Shown here one piece after another: positions 25,272 to 34,211 of a stretch of DNA of 64,000 nucleotides (positions within the stretch are counted from its first letter, which is position 1; every line of letters starts with the position of its first letter). The stretch comes from a bacterium (GTDB lineage: Bacteria > Spirochaetota > Leptospiria > Leptospirales > Leptonemataceae): positions 124,001-188,000 of the forward strand of contig JANSYA010000009.1 in assembly GCA_024742665.1 (NCBI GenBank), read 5' to 3'. A model generated the notes under the pieces. It saw nothing but the letters and a program-made list of their open reading frames with translations, was not told the DNA's origin and ran no database searches. Made by a program: the position numbers and the translations under genes.

Positions 25272-26951
25272 TTAGTTCAGCACCGTCGCCTGGGGATCGT
25301 TGTAGCGGGTAAAGATCGAATCGACCGGACCGTTTTCCAATCGCAGAACGCCGCGCGGGCAGACCGCCGCGCACACGCCGCAGCCGACGCAGGACGACCT
25401 GATGATGTTCTGGCCGCGCTGGGCGTACCAGCGCACATCGATGCCCATTTCACAGTAGGTCGAACAGTTGCCGCACGAGATACACTGGGCGCCGTTCGTG
25501 GTGATGCGAAAGCGCGAAAAGAATTTCTGACCCATGCCGAGGATCGCGGCCATCGGACAGCCGAAGCGACACCAGACCCGGCTGCCGAAGATCGGATAAA
25601 AGCCCACGCCGATGACGCCGCTGAAGATCGCGCCGATATAGAAGCCGTACGCCTCCGACATGGCCTGGGAGTAGGAGCCGAGCAGCTCGCCGCCTGAAAA
25701 AGAATTCGCCCAGAGCAGGCCGGTGACGACGGTGATAATGACCAGCACGCCGTGGATCAGCCAGCGCTCCGCCTGCCAGGCTTTTAGCGATTTATCCGAG
25801 AGCTGACGAAAAGGATCGCCCATGGTTTCAGCGAGTCCGCCGCAGCCGCAGACCCACGAACAGTACCAGCGTTTGCCGTATAAAAACGTGAGCACCGGCA
25901 CGGCGACGAAACTCATCAGCGCGCCGAAGATGACGAAGTACAGTCCCAGGGAATTTGCGTCGGCGGCGTAGCCGGCCCAGGTCGACGGATAAAAGTACTC
26001 CGGCTTGAGCGGCCACCAGTAGCTGAAATAAAAGCCGGGCTGCTTGAAGAGCACCAGGATATTCGGAATCATATAGCCGAAGCCCAGCTGGAAAAACATG
26101 ACCGAGATGGTGCGAATGATATGATAGTTGTTGTGGCGATACTTCCAGATCATGCGCACGCCAAAGAGCAAAATCGCAAAGGTATACAGCGTGCCGTAGA
26201 AGAACCAGTTGTCCGCGTTTTTGCCGGTGATTAAACGCGCCAGGGGGTTTAACATCGAGTAGACGTTGCGCAGCGCGAAGTGGTGCGGGGAGTCGGTAAC
26301 GAAGAATTGAATCGCGCCGGGCTGCTGTTCGTCGATCGCCACGCGCAGGAGATAGATGTTGTTTACGGAGATTTCGTTTTCGATTTCGCCTTGCGCTTCG
26401 TCTCCGTTTTGTACGCGATCTCCTTTGGCGTCGGGTAGAGTGCGGGCGCCGAGTTTATGGTACGAGCCGGTATAAGGCAGGATCGCTTTGTATTCCGCGT
26501 CGCGCCACCAGCCGTCAGCGTCGCCTTTGTTCGGACACTGCCAGCACAGCCTGCGCAGATCGTCGGCGGCGGGGCCGCTCACGCCTGTGATCTTGCCGCT
26601 TGCGTCGACCTGCACCGTGGCCGGCGCGTCCTTTTGATAGTGGAGCCAGGGTTTATCGCCCAGATAGATGACGATATAAAACGAAGTCAGTAAGATCCCG
26701 AGCAGGATGCCGATGGCGCCGGCTTTCGTGCTGGAGTTGTGATAGACGTCGTCGTTGTCGATGCCGGCCGGCCGGCTGAAATAACGATCGTAAAACAATA
26801 GTACGCCGCCGATCGCCGGGGCGACGAGCAACAGGGCGATCAAAAGAAATCCGCCGATCCAGGGCAGCCCGCCGAATACTTTCAGAGTGAAGACGGCCGC
26901 GCTCAGGGCTACGAGGGCGACGCCGATTTTTTTCAGAATGCTGTGTTTCAT
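25272..26951 (-). CDS. Membrane polyferredoxin, NosR/NapH-like
   Basis: The 559-residue protein has about eight membrane helices. Two CxxxC membrane-edge motifs (WYCSWVCGCGG and WCRFGCPMAA) are typical of the NosR/NapH/CcoG fold. Two C-terminal 4Fe-4S clusters follow, CISCGNCSTYCEMGI and CVGCGVCAAVCPRGV. Such proteins move electrons between quinol or flavoprotein donors and periplasmic or membrane acceptors. A periplasmic insert between the early helices contains CWQC. It starts 4 bases after the FAD oxidoreductase stop, forming a two-gene redox operon. No nap or nos genes are near, so the acceptor is unknown. Confidence 0.85.
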   Translation of the reverse strand: MKHSILKKIGVALVALSAAVFTLKVFGGLPWIGGFLLIALLLVAPAIGGVLLFYDRYFSRPAGIDNDDVYHNSSTKAGAIGILLGILLTSFYIVIYLGDKPWLHYQKDAPATVQVDASGKITGVSGPAADDLRRLCWQCPNKGDADGWWRDAEYKAILPYTGSYHKLGARTLPDAKGDRVQNGDEAQGEIENEISVNNIYLLRVAIDEQQPGAIQFFVTDSPHHFALRNVYSMLNPLARLITGKNADNWFFYGTLYTFAILLFGVRMIWKYRHNNYHIIRTISVMFFQLGFGYMIPNILVLFKQPGFYFSYWWPLKPEYFYPSTWAGYAADANSLGLYFVIFGALMSFVAVPVLTFLYGKRWYCSWVCGCGGLAETMGDPFRQLSDKSLKAWQAERWLIHGVLVIITVVTGLLWANSFSGGELLGSYSQAMSEAYGFYIGAIFSGVIGVGFYPIFGSRVWCRFGCPMAAILGMGQKFFSRFRITTNGAQCISCGNCSTYCEMGIDVRWYAQRGQNIIRSSCVGCGVCAAVCPRGVLRLENGPVDSIFTRYNDPQATVLN

Positions 26952-26955
26952 AATT

Positions 26956-28362
26956 TCAGGCCGCCTGCTTGTTTCGGGTTTTGAAATCTTTCTGGACCTG
27001 CTTGTAGGTCGGGGAGAAAAATTCCGGATCGAACCAGGCGTCTTTTAAGTGATCGATTACGTACTCGACAGTGCGTTTTTCGCGAATCCAGGCGGCGCAG
27101 ACCTCGTGGCGAAAGCGCATGCCGAAGAGATTGATGCCGGTAAAGACGCGCGCGCCGGCGTCGCCTGTTTCCCAGACGAGGCGCAGCAGCAGCTTCTTTT
27201 TTTCGTCGACCCATACGTAAGTCCGGTCCGCGTCCGGACGATTGGGAACGAAGCCGTAGGTCTGGTATTCGATCGTAAAAAACTTCGCCGAGTTAAACCA
27301 GATGCCGCGATTATAAGCGGGGGTTTCGATCGTGTTCGCCAGTTCCTGGTCGCCCGCGATTTCCGCGGCGCGTTTGGCCATCTGGGCTCCGACGATTTCG
27401 CCGTGCATCTTGCCGGTGTACCAGAGCTGTTCGACCGGCGGCGGGCTATCCTTTTCGCCTTCGCGAAACTGGGCGCAGTCGCCGGCGGCGAATACATCGT
27501 CCGCGTTCGTGCGTAAATAACGATCCACAAGCACGCCGCGCTGACTTTCGATCGCCGTGTCTTTAAAGACGCCGATATTCGGGCTGACCCCCGCGGTCAG
27601 GCCGACGACGTCGCAGGCGATTTCTTCGCCCTTGCTCGTGACGATCGCCCGGGCTTCGCCGTTTTCGCCGGCCAGGATTTCTTTGAGTTCGGTTTGCAGC
27701 TGCAGGTCGATGTGGTGCTCGCGGATTTCGCGATTGACCATTTGCGCCTCTTCGCGCGGCAGCACGTTGTCCCAGTAGTCTTCTTCGCGCACGAGAATCG
27801 AAACAGGAATGCCCCGCGTGTGCAGCATCTCGGCGAATTCAATGCCGATCAAACCGCCGCCGATGATCACGCCGCGTTTGCAGTCTCCGGCCGTATTCTT
27901 TTCGAGCTCTTCTAAATCCTGATACGAATAGAGGCCCTGCACCCGGGGCAGATCCTGGCCCGGCCAGCCGAATTTATTAGACTGAGCGCCCGTCGCGATC
28001 AGCAGCACATCGTACTTCAAAGCTCCGCCCTCTTCGAGCTGGAGGATTTTGGCGCCGGAATCGACGGAGGTCACGGTATCGCGGATGAGCTCGATGCGAT
28101 TTTTCGGCCAAAAGCTTTTTTCATACGGCATTGTATCTTCGAAGCGCATGTGCCCCATGTAGATGTACATCAGGGCCGTGCGCGAAAAGAAGTAGTCCGT
28201 TTCTTTCGAGATGATTTGAATGCGTGCGCGAGAGTTGAGTTTGCGAACGGCGCGGGCTGCGGTGACGCCGGTGATGCCGTTGCCGATGATAACGATGGAG
28301 GGTGCATCGGCTGAGCCGGAAGATGCGGCGTAGCTCGCCGATGGGTCTGTGCTTTCTGTCAT
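26956..28362 (-). CDS. FAD/NAD(P)-dependent oxidoreductase
   Basis: The 468-residue protein is a two-Rossmann pyridine nucleotide-disulfide oxidoreductase-type flavoprotein: FAD site IVIIGNGITGVTAA near residue 24, LLIATGAQ, NAD(P) site GVIIGGGLIGIEFAE, and the second FAD motif DDVFAAGDCAQF. No CxxxxC redox disulfide is present, so it resembles NirB-type or ferredoxin/rubredoxin reductases rather than thiol reductases. About 110 extra C-terminal residues follow the core. Its tight linkage to the polyferredoxin suggests it feeds NAD(P)H electrons into that membrane protein. Confidence 0.88.
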   Translation of the reverse strand: MTESTDPSASYAASSGSADAPSIVIIGNGITGVTAARAVRKLNSRARIQIISKETDYFFSRTALMYIYMGHMRFEDTMPYEKSFWPKNRIELIRDTVTSVDSGAKILQLEEGGALKYDVLLIATGAQSNKFGWPGQDLPRVQGLYSYQDLEELEKNTAGDCKRGVIIGGGLIGIEFAEMLHTRGIPVSILVREEDYWDNVLPREEAQMVNREIREHHIDLQLQTELKEILAGENGEARAIVTSKGEEIACDVVGLTAGVSPNIGVFKDTAIESQRGVLVDRYLRTNADDVFAAGDCAQFREGEKDSPPPVEQLWYTGKMHGEIVGAQMAKRAAEIAGDQELANTIETPAYNRGIWFNSAKFFTIEYQTYGFVPNRPDADRTYVWVDEKKKLLLRLVWETGDAGARVFTGINLFGMRFRHEVCAAWIREKRTVEYVIDHLKDAWFDPEFFSPTYKQVQKDFKTRNKQAA

Positions 28363-28495
28363 ATTTCGATCCTTTATTGCGACGATTCAGGGCACCCCTG
28401 GTTTCGCGCGATCGGTAAATTTTCGCTGCTTTTTTAGACGGCGCCTGTAGCCTGGCCCGGCCGACTCCGCCCCGCGCGAGTGAGAGCACACAGCA

Positions 28496-28942
28496 ATGAG
28501 CGATACCCCGGAATCGAAGCAAAATTATACGGCCTGGCTGCTGTTCGCAATCTCCGGCCCCGAGCTCAATCCGGAGTTGATCACCCAGATGCTGGGCATC
28601 GATCCCGACCGGAAGCTGCAGGCTCTGGCCGATCGCGACGGCGTGTGGCAGATCAACTCGACTCTGGGCGCCGATCAAAAGATCGAGGATCACCTGCGGG
28701 AAATTCTGCATCGCCTGCTGCCGGTGCGGCGCAAGCTCCGCGAACTGGCCCGGGATCTCAAGCTGGAATTCTACTGCGCCGTCGAAAAAGAACCCGGCGC
28801 CCACGTGCTCTTCGTAATGCCTTCGCGCCTGATGTTGTTCGCCGGTTACCTCGACGCTTCGGTGATCTGGGACGTTTCGGATCGGCGCGGCGACGGTCAA
28901 TCGCCTGGAATTGCAGGGGCGATCCAGAGCGGTCCCGGGTGA
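28496..28942 (+). CDS. DUF4279-like protein
   Basis: The 148-residue protein has FAISGPELNPELITQMLGIDP near the N-terminus, then GVWQINSTLG and EDHLREILHRLLPVRRKLRELA, the pattern I associate with DUF4279. The family has no established function. It is divergent from the redox operon and convergent with the SUKH gene. No signal peptide. Confidence 0.65.
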   Translation: MSDTPESKQNYTAWLLFAISGPELNPELITQMLGIDPDRKLQALADRDGVWQINSTLGADQKIEDHLREILHRLLPVRRKLRELARDLKLEFYCAVEKEPGAHVLFVMPSRLMLFAGYLDASVIWDVSDRRGDGQSPGIAGAIQSGPG

Positions 28943-28974
28943 TTCTCCCTGCCTCCGGGACCGAGGTCGAGAGT

Positions 28975-29481
28975 CTATCCAGGGCTGAAGGCCGGGGAAA
29001 GATCGAAGGGAATAATCTTTGAGCTCAGGCCCCCAGAGACCAGGCCGCGAATAAAGTCCGTGGTATCCAGTTCGAAGCTTTCATGCATAGTATGCCGGCC
29101 ATTGTAGATCACGATTGAGGAGGGCCGCCGGTCTTCCAGATTCCAGTAAAAAGTGTCTCCGTTGTCAGAGCGGCCGAACGGAAAGAGCCCGTATCCGTTT
29201 TTGTTGCCATGGAAAGGCATCTCGCGGGGATCGTTTGATTTCGCGGTATCGTACGCGGAGATTATGCTTCGTATTTCTCGTTCGTAGTCGTAGCCTGTCG
29301 CGAATGGATTGAAAATCCAAAAAAAATCGGCGAAGCCGCCAGTCCCGAATTTTGTGATCAGCGACTTGAAATCATCGGGGAACTGAATGTGCATGCCGCT
29401 TTCAATTTCTCGCCAGTTCCCTTCGGTGTCGACCGGGGATGCAGGCGGAGCCAGCACTTTGACGAAGCTATCGATACCCAC
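28975..29481 (-). CDS. SMI1/KNR4 (SUKH) family protein
   Basis: The 168-residue protein starts at a GTG; an in-frame stop 15 bases upstream leaves no earlier start. The SUKH pattern is visible in FPDDFKSLITKFGTGGF, GYGLFPFGRSDNGDTFYWN and HESFELDTTDFIRGLV. SUKH proteins are often immunity proteins against polymorphic nuclease toxins, but no toxin is adjacent. It lies 25 bases after aroK and may be a late member of that operon. Confidence 0.8.
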   Translation of the reverse strand: MGIDSFVKVLAPPASPVDTEGNWREIESGMHIQFPDDFKSLITKFGTGGFADFFWIFNPFATGYDYEREIRSIISAYDTAKSNDPREMPFHGNKNGYGLFPFGRSDNGDTFYWNLEDRRPSSIVIYNGRHTMHESFELDTTDFIRGLVSGGLSSKIIPFDLSPAFSPG

Positions 29482-29506
29482 AGGGTCTGTCCATCATCCG
29501 TTGCCG

Positions 29507-30052
29507 CTAACCGAACTGACGCAGCAGCACATCCAGGCCGTATTCGATTTCGCGGCCGTCCATGTCGAGAGTCGTGTCGGCGATCTGTTCGTACCAGGGC
29601 AGGCGGCGTTCGAGAAGCTTGCGATAGTCGCCGCCGAGATCCGGGCGGTTGCTGTCTTCAGCCACGCGGCCAATCAGCCAGTCGATGTCGCGATAGATAT
29701 AAACGACGTGGGCGATCTCTTTGAGCTTCGCCGCCTTGCGTTCGGAAAAAAGCTCCGAGCCGGCCGGCGCATCGTCAGTGGCGCTTGCTTCGACCAGAAT
29801 CCCGCCGCCGCAGTCGACTACGATATTCTGCATATCGCCGATCGTTTCGAGCAATTCGAATTCGCGGTCGCGAAACCCCGGCCAGCCTTCGGCCTCGACG
29901 ATCTGGGCGACCGTGCGCCCGCCGGCTTCGTAGCTGACCAGGCTGTCGGTGCTCAATACGACGCGCCCGGATTTCTTACCGAATTTGCGCGAAAGCTTGG
30001 ATTTGCCGGCGCCGCGCGCGCCGATGAATGCGATGTTGGTGCGATCAGACAT
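29507..30052 (-). CDS. aroK: Shikimate kinase-like protein
   Basis: The 181-residue P-loop kinase has a Walker A motif IGARGAGKSKLSRKFG, the shikimate-binding Asp in LSTDSLV, FRDREFELLE and the DCGGGIL glycine loop typical of shikimate kinase. It phosphorylates shikimate in chorismate synthesis. The ATG at 30052 is preferred over an upstream in-frame start at 30097. It follows an HDOD gene by 48 bases. Confidence 0.82.
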   Translation of the reverse strand: MSDRTNIAFIGARGAGKSKLSRKFGKKSGRVVLSTDSLVSYEAGGRTVAQIVEAEGWPGFRDREFELLETIGDMQNIVVDCGGGILVEASATDDAPAGSELFSERKAAKLKEIAHVVYIYRDIDWLIGRVAEDSNRPDLGGDYRKLLERRLPWYEQIADTTLDMDGREIEYGLDVLLRQFG

Positions 30053-30100
30053 AGAAGTAGAAGTAGTGGAAACGGGGCGAGTTTTCTCTCGCGCCATACT

Positions 30101-30985
30101 TCAGAGGGACCGCAGATCTGAAAGCTTTTCCAGGATTTCGGGCAGGTGGCCGTACAGGGCTTCCAGCTCCCGGTCGCCGAGCTCTAAAGTTTTCAGAGCG
30201 GCGCCGCTGAGCTGTTCGTTCAGACCGCCGATGTCGACGCCGATGCCGCCGGACAGGGCGATCACATTCGCCACATGAACCATCGAACAGAGAGCCGGAT
30301 TGACCGTGGCCTGTTCGGGGTGATAGTTGTAGCGCACGGCTTCGACCAGCTCGTCGGGAAAGCCCCAGCGTTCGAGCAGACTACCGCCGACCTGATCGTG
30401 GCTGTAGCCGGTGTAACGGCGCTCCAGTTCCGTGAAGCTGGTGCCGGGCTGCGCTTCCATGTCGGCGATAATCTGCAAAAAGACTTTGTGAAAGTGCTGC
30501 ACCAGCACGACCTTGCCGATGTCATGTAGCAGGCCGGCCGTAAAGGCCACGTCTTCGGGCACGCCGCTGGTTTTTTTAATCCGGGCGATGCTCGCGGCGA
30601 TTTCGGCCACGGCCAGGCTGTGGTCCCACATCTCCGGGGCTTCCATCTTGTAGTCGTCTAAGTTAACTTTGAGAATGCCTTTCGAAGCCGCCACGACGAC
30701 GATATTTTTGACGACCCGCAGACCCAGAGTCACGATCGCTTCCTGGACCGAGCGGATGGCGCGGCTTGGTCGATAGAAGGCGCTGTTGGAAAGCCGGATG
30801 ATCGCCGCGGTAATGGCCGGATCGAGGGAGATCTCGTCGGCCAGGGCCTTCATATCCACGTCGGGATCCTGAACCAGGGCGTTCAAGCGCGCGACCATGG
30901 CCGGCATCGGCGGCAGCTGTGTCACGTCTTCCAGTAGCCCGTCAATGCGCGCTTTGATTTCCGCCTGTGTATTCGCCGCATCCAT
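30101..30985 (-). CDS. HDOD domain signalling protein
   Basis: The 294-residue cytoplasmic protein consists of an HDOD domain: LPPMPAMVARLNALVQDP at the N-terminus, ALADEISLDPAITAAIIRLSNS, then FTAGLLHDIGKVVL, which keeps HD-like residues. The C-terminal part is helical. HDOD proteins act in signalling, often with chemotaxis or c-di-GMP systems, without a defined enzymatic reaction. It starts 26 bases after the cheD stop, consistent with that association. Confidence 0.88.
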   Translation of the reverse strand: MDAANTQAEIKARIDGLLEDVTQLPPMPAMVARLNALVQDPDVDMKALADEISLDPAITAAIIRLSNSAFYRPSRAIRSVQEAIVTLGLRVVKNIVVVAASKGILKVNLDDYKMEAPEMWDHSLAVAEIAASIARIKKTSGVPEDVAFTAGLLHDIGKVVLVQHFHKVFLQIIADMEAQPGTSFTELERRYTGYSHDQVGGSLLERWGFPDELVEAVRYNYHPEQATVNPALCSMVHVANVIALSGGIGVDIGGLNEQLSGAALKTLELGDRELEALYGHLPEILEKLSDLRSL

Positions 30986-31011
30986 AGCTTAATGTATTAA
31001 TATTACCAGAA

Positions 31012-31512
31012 TCAGGTTTTATATATATATTTTTCTTTGCCGTTAGAACGCAAGAGAATTCGCCCGTCGTCCAGGAAGACCGTGATCGTCCGTCCGGAGC
31101 TTCCGCCCAGATCTTCCATCACAATCGGGATTCCCACTTCGGCCAGGGTGTCCTTGACCGCCTTTGCATTGGACGCGCCAATTTGTTGAATAAATGACGA
31201 TTGGCCCGCGTCGAACATCGATGCGCCGCCGAAAATTCGGGCCCGCAGATCCGCCGCCTGCACGCCTTCGCGCTCCAGCTCCGAAGTCAGAGCGAGCACG
31301 GCGGGCCGGGCGTACTTGCCCTTGTTCACGATCTTACCGGCGGGCGCCGAACCGAGCAGCACGTGACACATCCCGCCGATCCGGCTCTTTTCGCTGAAGA
31401 GCACGACCCCCACGCAGGATCCCAGGGTCGTGCGTAGAGCGTCGGGCGTGCGGGCGATGCGCCATTCGGCGACGCCAACGTGAATGAGTTTGCCTTTAAA
31501 GAAAGGGTCCAG
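31012..31512 (-). CDS. cheD: Chemoreceptor glutamine deamidase CheD (non-canonical start)
   Basis: CheD deamidates glutamines in chemoreceptors and often binds CheC. The catalytic Thr/Cys lie in RTTLGSCVGVVLF and the His in IGGMCHVLL; FGGASMF, IGASNAKAV and EDLGGSSGRT complete the family. The first ordinary start (GTG 31413) falls after the catalytic cysteine, so cannot be right. Upstream the frame encodes GKLIHVGVAEWRIARTPDAL, the proper N-terminus, but contains no ATG, GTG or TTG before the in-frame stop at 31558-31560. CTG at 31512, preceded by AGGAG, gives 166 residues; ATT at 31485 gives 157. No other chemotaxis gene is in view. Confidence 0.82.
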   Translation of the reverse strand: MDPFFKGKLIHVGVAEWRIARTPDALRTTLGSCVGVVLFSEKSRIGGMCHVLLGSAPAGKIVNKGKYARPAVLALTSELEREGVQAADLRARIFGGASMFDAGQSSFIQQIGASNAKAVKDTLAEVGIPIVMEDLGGSSGRTITVFLDDGRILLRSNGKEKYIYKT

Positions 31513-31655
31513 TGCGCTTCGTCTCCTGTGAGCGGTGGCTCCGGTCGCTCCGGAGATTCAACATATGCAAAATTCGCTGGTTCTGCGAGGACCCGACGAG
31601 AATCCTGGTGCATCCCACAGGAAGCCCGGCCCCGCTCGCCCGGTGCGGTATAGCT

Positions 31656-33011
31656 TTGAAGACCGATCGCCCTAAAAAATCCACCAAAAAATCGAAAACA
31701 TCCGGAACGAATCTTAACACTTATCTAAAAAACGTCCCGCACCACCGGATGGATCTGGACGGTGTCGACACCCTCGTACTGGGCACGGCTCACGTTTCGG
31801 CGCAGTCCGTCGAAGACGTGCGCGAAATTGTTCGTTTGCAAAAACCGGATACGGTCGCCGTGGAGCTGTGCGCTTCGCGCTACGACGCTCTGACCGACCA
31901 GGATCGCTGGCGCAATCTCGATCTGGGACGCGTCATCCGCGAAAAGAAGATCTGGCTGCTGGCCAGTTCGTTGATCCTGTCTTCGTTTCAAAAAAAGATC
32001 GGCGAGCTCACCGGCTCGAAGCCCGGCGAAGAGATGCTGGTCGCCGCGCAGCTGGCCGACGAGAACGGCGCGAAGATCGCGCTCGTGGATCGCGAAGTGC
32101 GCATTACTCTCGCGCGAGCATGGAGCCGCATCGGTTTTTTCAGCCGTCTCTGGCTGATTTCGAATTTGATGGCGTCGCTGTTGGTTTCAGAAGACGTCGA
32201 ACCCGACGAGATCGAAAACCTGAAGCAGCAGGATGTCTTCGAAGATATGATCTCGCACCTGCCGCCGCGCTATGTTTCGCTGAAAGAAGTGATCCTGGAC
32301 GAACGCGATCGCTATCTGGCTGAAAAGATTCGGGTGGCTGCGCGCGAAGAAATATCCAATGCGAATTCCGATGCGGCGTCGAAAGCCAAATCAAAAAAGA
32401 AAGCCGCTGCGAAGACCGGCGCGAAGCGCGGCAAACGTAAACTATTCGCCGTCGTCGGCGCGGGACACCTGCCCGGCATTCGTCGCGTATTAGAATCGGG
32501 CGAAGCCGTCGACATCGCGGAGCTCGACGAACCTCCGGCGAAGCGGCGCTGGAAAGACATTGGATCGTGGGTCGTATTTTTTGGTGTATTCGCGGCGATC
32601 AGCGCCCTGGTTTCGTTTTTAACGGCGGAGCAGTTCATGGACGTTCTGTACGCCTGGATTATCGCACGCAGCGTCGGCGCCGGTCTGGGCGCTTTGATCG
32701 CCTGGGCGCACCCGCTGACCATCATCGCCACGGCCTTGATCGCGCCGGTCTCGTATTTTTTCGGATTCATCGGCGTGCGCCTCTGGATGGTTTCGACACT
32801 GATCGAGCTGCGATTTAAGAAGCCCCGCGTAGTCGACTTCGAAAGCATTGCGGAAGATACCGAGACCTTCGCGAAGTTTCGCGTCAGTCTGTATCGCAAT
32901 CGCGTACTGCATCTGTTCTGGATTATCTTCGCCGTCTCGACGGGACTCACGATCGGCAACGTCGTGTTTTTGAATCTGGCGCTCAAGATCTCCGGCTGGA
33001 TCGGCGGCTGA
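31656..33011 (+). CDS. TraB/PrgY-family membrane protein
   Basis: The 451-residue protein (from a TTG start) has the TraB/TIKI-like domain: LVLGTAHVSAQSVEDV, VAVELCASRYDAL and AVVGAGHLPGI. Three to four C-terminal membrane helices follow. A Lys/Ala-rich stretch (KAKSKKKAAAKTGAKRGKRK) interrupts the domain before the last conserved block. Related proteins inhibit peptide pheromones or are putative metalloproteases using the conserved His/Glu residues. The start is uncertain: TTG 31656 or ATG 31749, the latter placing the first conserved block near the N-terminus as usual in the family. Confidence 0.8.
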   Translation: MKTDRPKKSTKKSKTSGTNLNTYLKNVPHHRMDLDGVDTLVLGTAHVSAQSVEDVREIVRLQKPDTVAVELCASRYDALTDQDRWRNLDLGRVIREKKIWLLASSLILSSFQKKIGELTGSKPGEEMLVAAQLADENGAKIALVDREVRITLARAWSRIGFFSRLWLISNLMASLLVSEDVEPDEIENLKQQDVFEDMISHLPPRYVSLKEVILDERDRYLAEKIRVAAREEISNANSDAASKAKSKKKAAAKTGAKRGKRKLFAVVGAGHLPGIRRVLESGEAVDIAELDEPPAKRRWKDIGSWVVFFGVFAAISALVSFLTAEQFMDVLYAWIIARSVGAGLGALIAWAHPLTIIATALIAPVSYFFGFIGVRLWMVSTLIELRFKKPRVVDFESIAEDTETFAKFRVSLYRNRVLHLFWIIFAVSTGLTIGNVVFLNLALKISGWIGG

Positions 33012-33323
33012 GCCGGGCGAAAGTCCGGACGCTTTTCGGTTTTCATCTACGCATGCGGGGAAGCCCGCATCGCGTTCTGGCGTGATCTTCTTCACCTTCG
33101 TGAATCTTCGCTCGTACTTCGGACTATAGCGTCGCGAAATATAGTCCTTTAAGACTACTGCAATCCGTCTCCGCCGGGGCGGGCTCTCGGCTTTCTTGTC
33201 AAAAAATGACTTTAATAAAAAATTATTGCATATTTTTGCGCGTGGTTTAAATCTGCACGGCTAGAAGTTAGCAAAAGAATACTTGTGCGCGGAGTATGCC
33301 GTGCGACAGGTCGGGGTGAGTGG
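33012..33323. other. 312-base intergenic region, hairpin and AT-rich patch
   Basis: No gene is visible. At 33053-33070 ATGCGGG and CCCGCAT form a perfect 7-bp hairpin with a GAAG loop, possibly the end of the TraB transcript. From about 33193 to 33255 the DNA is strongly AT-rich compared with its surroundings, with TTGTCA, TTGCAT and TTTAAA elements that could form a promoter for the small lipoprotein. No single -35/-10 pair is convincing. Confidence 0.5.
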
Positions 33324-33515
33324 ATGGTCGGCAGAAATCTGGTTTGTGTATGCGTCGCGCTTGCGGCGGCGTTGTTTCCCGCTTGCGATAATGGAGGCGG
33401 GGACCCCGAGGATCCCTGGGTCTATTGTTTGATCACGGGCGCCTGCAATCCGCCGCCGCCGGGCAATAATTGCGTGCTGGATGTGTCGCAATACAATCAG
33501 TGCGCTCTGAGATAA
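33324..33515 (+). CDS. Small lipoprotein
   Basis: A 63-residue frame beginning MVGRNLVCVCVALAAALFPA, with the lipobox LFPAC, then a short Gly/Asp/Pro-rich mature peptide with four cysteines (VYCL, GACN, NNCV, QCAL). It lies 39 bases before the tail-fibre-like gene and may share its promoter. An upstream in-frame start at 33285 would spoil the signal peptide. Function unknown. Confidence 0.6.
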   Translation: MVGRNLVCVCVALAAALFPACDNGGGDPEDPWVYCLITGACNPPPPGNNCVLDVSQYNQCALR

Positions 33516-33554
33516 TCAGCGGCACAGTTTCTGAAAATATAAGCGAGGTGGTTT

Positions 33555-34211
33555 ATGATGATACAAAACCTTAAAAAGGCATTCGTAGTTGGAGTCGCTT
33601 TCGGAGTCGGACTGTTCAGCACGGCTCTGGCAGCGATTACGATCGATTCAGTGTTCGTTCCCGGAGCGACGCTGACCGCCGAAGCCATGAATGAACTCAA
33701 GAACGCAATCGTTGCTTTGCCTAATTGGCAGAAAGGCTCCGCGATGAATGATGCAGTTTATAACGAAGGGAACGTGGGAATCGGCACGTCGGCGCCGACT
33801 GAAATGCTTGAAGTCAACGGTGCGGTCAAGGCGGCCGCCTTTATAGGAGATGGCTCCGGCCTTTCAGGGTTGCCTGGCTTTTCCGAGTACTATACGACAG
33901 AGGACCAGCCCTTTCAGTTAGACACTTTGCACACGTACGCTCACGGACTGGCGGGCGCGCCGACCCTGGCTATATTCGAATTGGTCTGCATTCAGAACAA
34001 CAACGGCTACCTGGTCGGTGATCGAGTCCCGTTTCTGAATTTCGCGGCTTCCAACTCGGGAATTCGAACGGCCGGCTACAACAGCTCTGAAGTGTTTTAC
34101 AGGATCGGCGACAATGGCTATGGCTCGAAGATCGGTCCCAGGTCAGGTAAGAAGACAATCTCGAAGCCGCTCCCGTCCGAGTGGAGGGTCCGCGTCCATG
34201 CCTGGCGGTAG
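33555..34211 (+). CDS. Exported protein with phage-tail-fibre-like stalk motif
   Basis: The 218-residue protein has a signal peptide (MMIQNLKKAFVVGVAFGVGL, cleavage near ALAA). The central segment GNVGIGTSAPTEMLEVNGAV and AAFIGDGSGLSGL is the repeat seen just before endosialidase-type tail-fibre tips and in bacterial surface adhesins. The C-terminal 110 residues are a compact beta-rich domain with no recognised family. GAGGTGG upstream supports the start. The gene is visibly less GC-rich than its neighbours. Likely surface-exposed; possibly acquired. Confidence 0.7.
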   Translation: MMIQNLKKAFVVGVAFGVGLFSTALAAITIDSVFVPGATLTAEAMNELKNAIVALPNWQKGSAMNDAVYNEGNVGIGTSAPTEMLEVNGAVKAAAFIGDGSGLSGLPGFSEYYTTEDQPFQLDTLHTYAHGLAGAPTLAIFELVCIQNNNGYLVGDRVPFLNFAASNSGIRTAGYNSSEVFYRIGDNGYGSKIGPRSGKKTISKPLPSEWRVRVHAWR

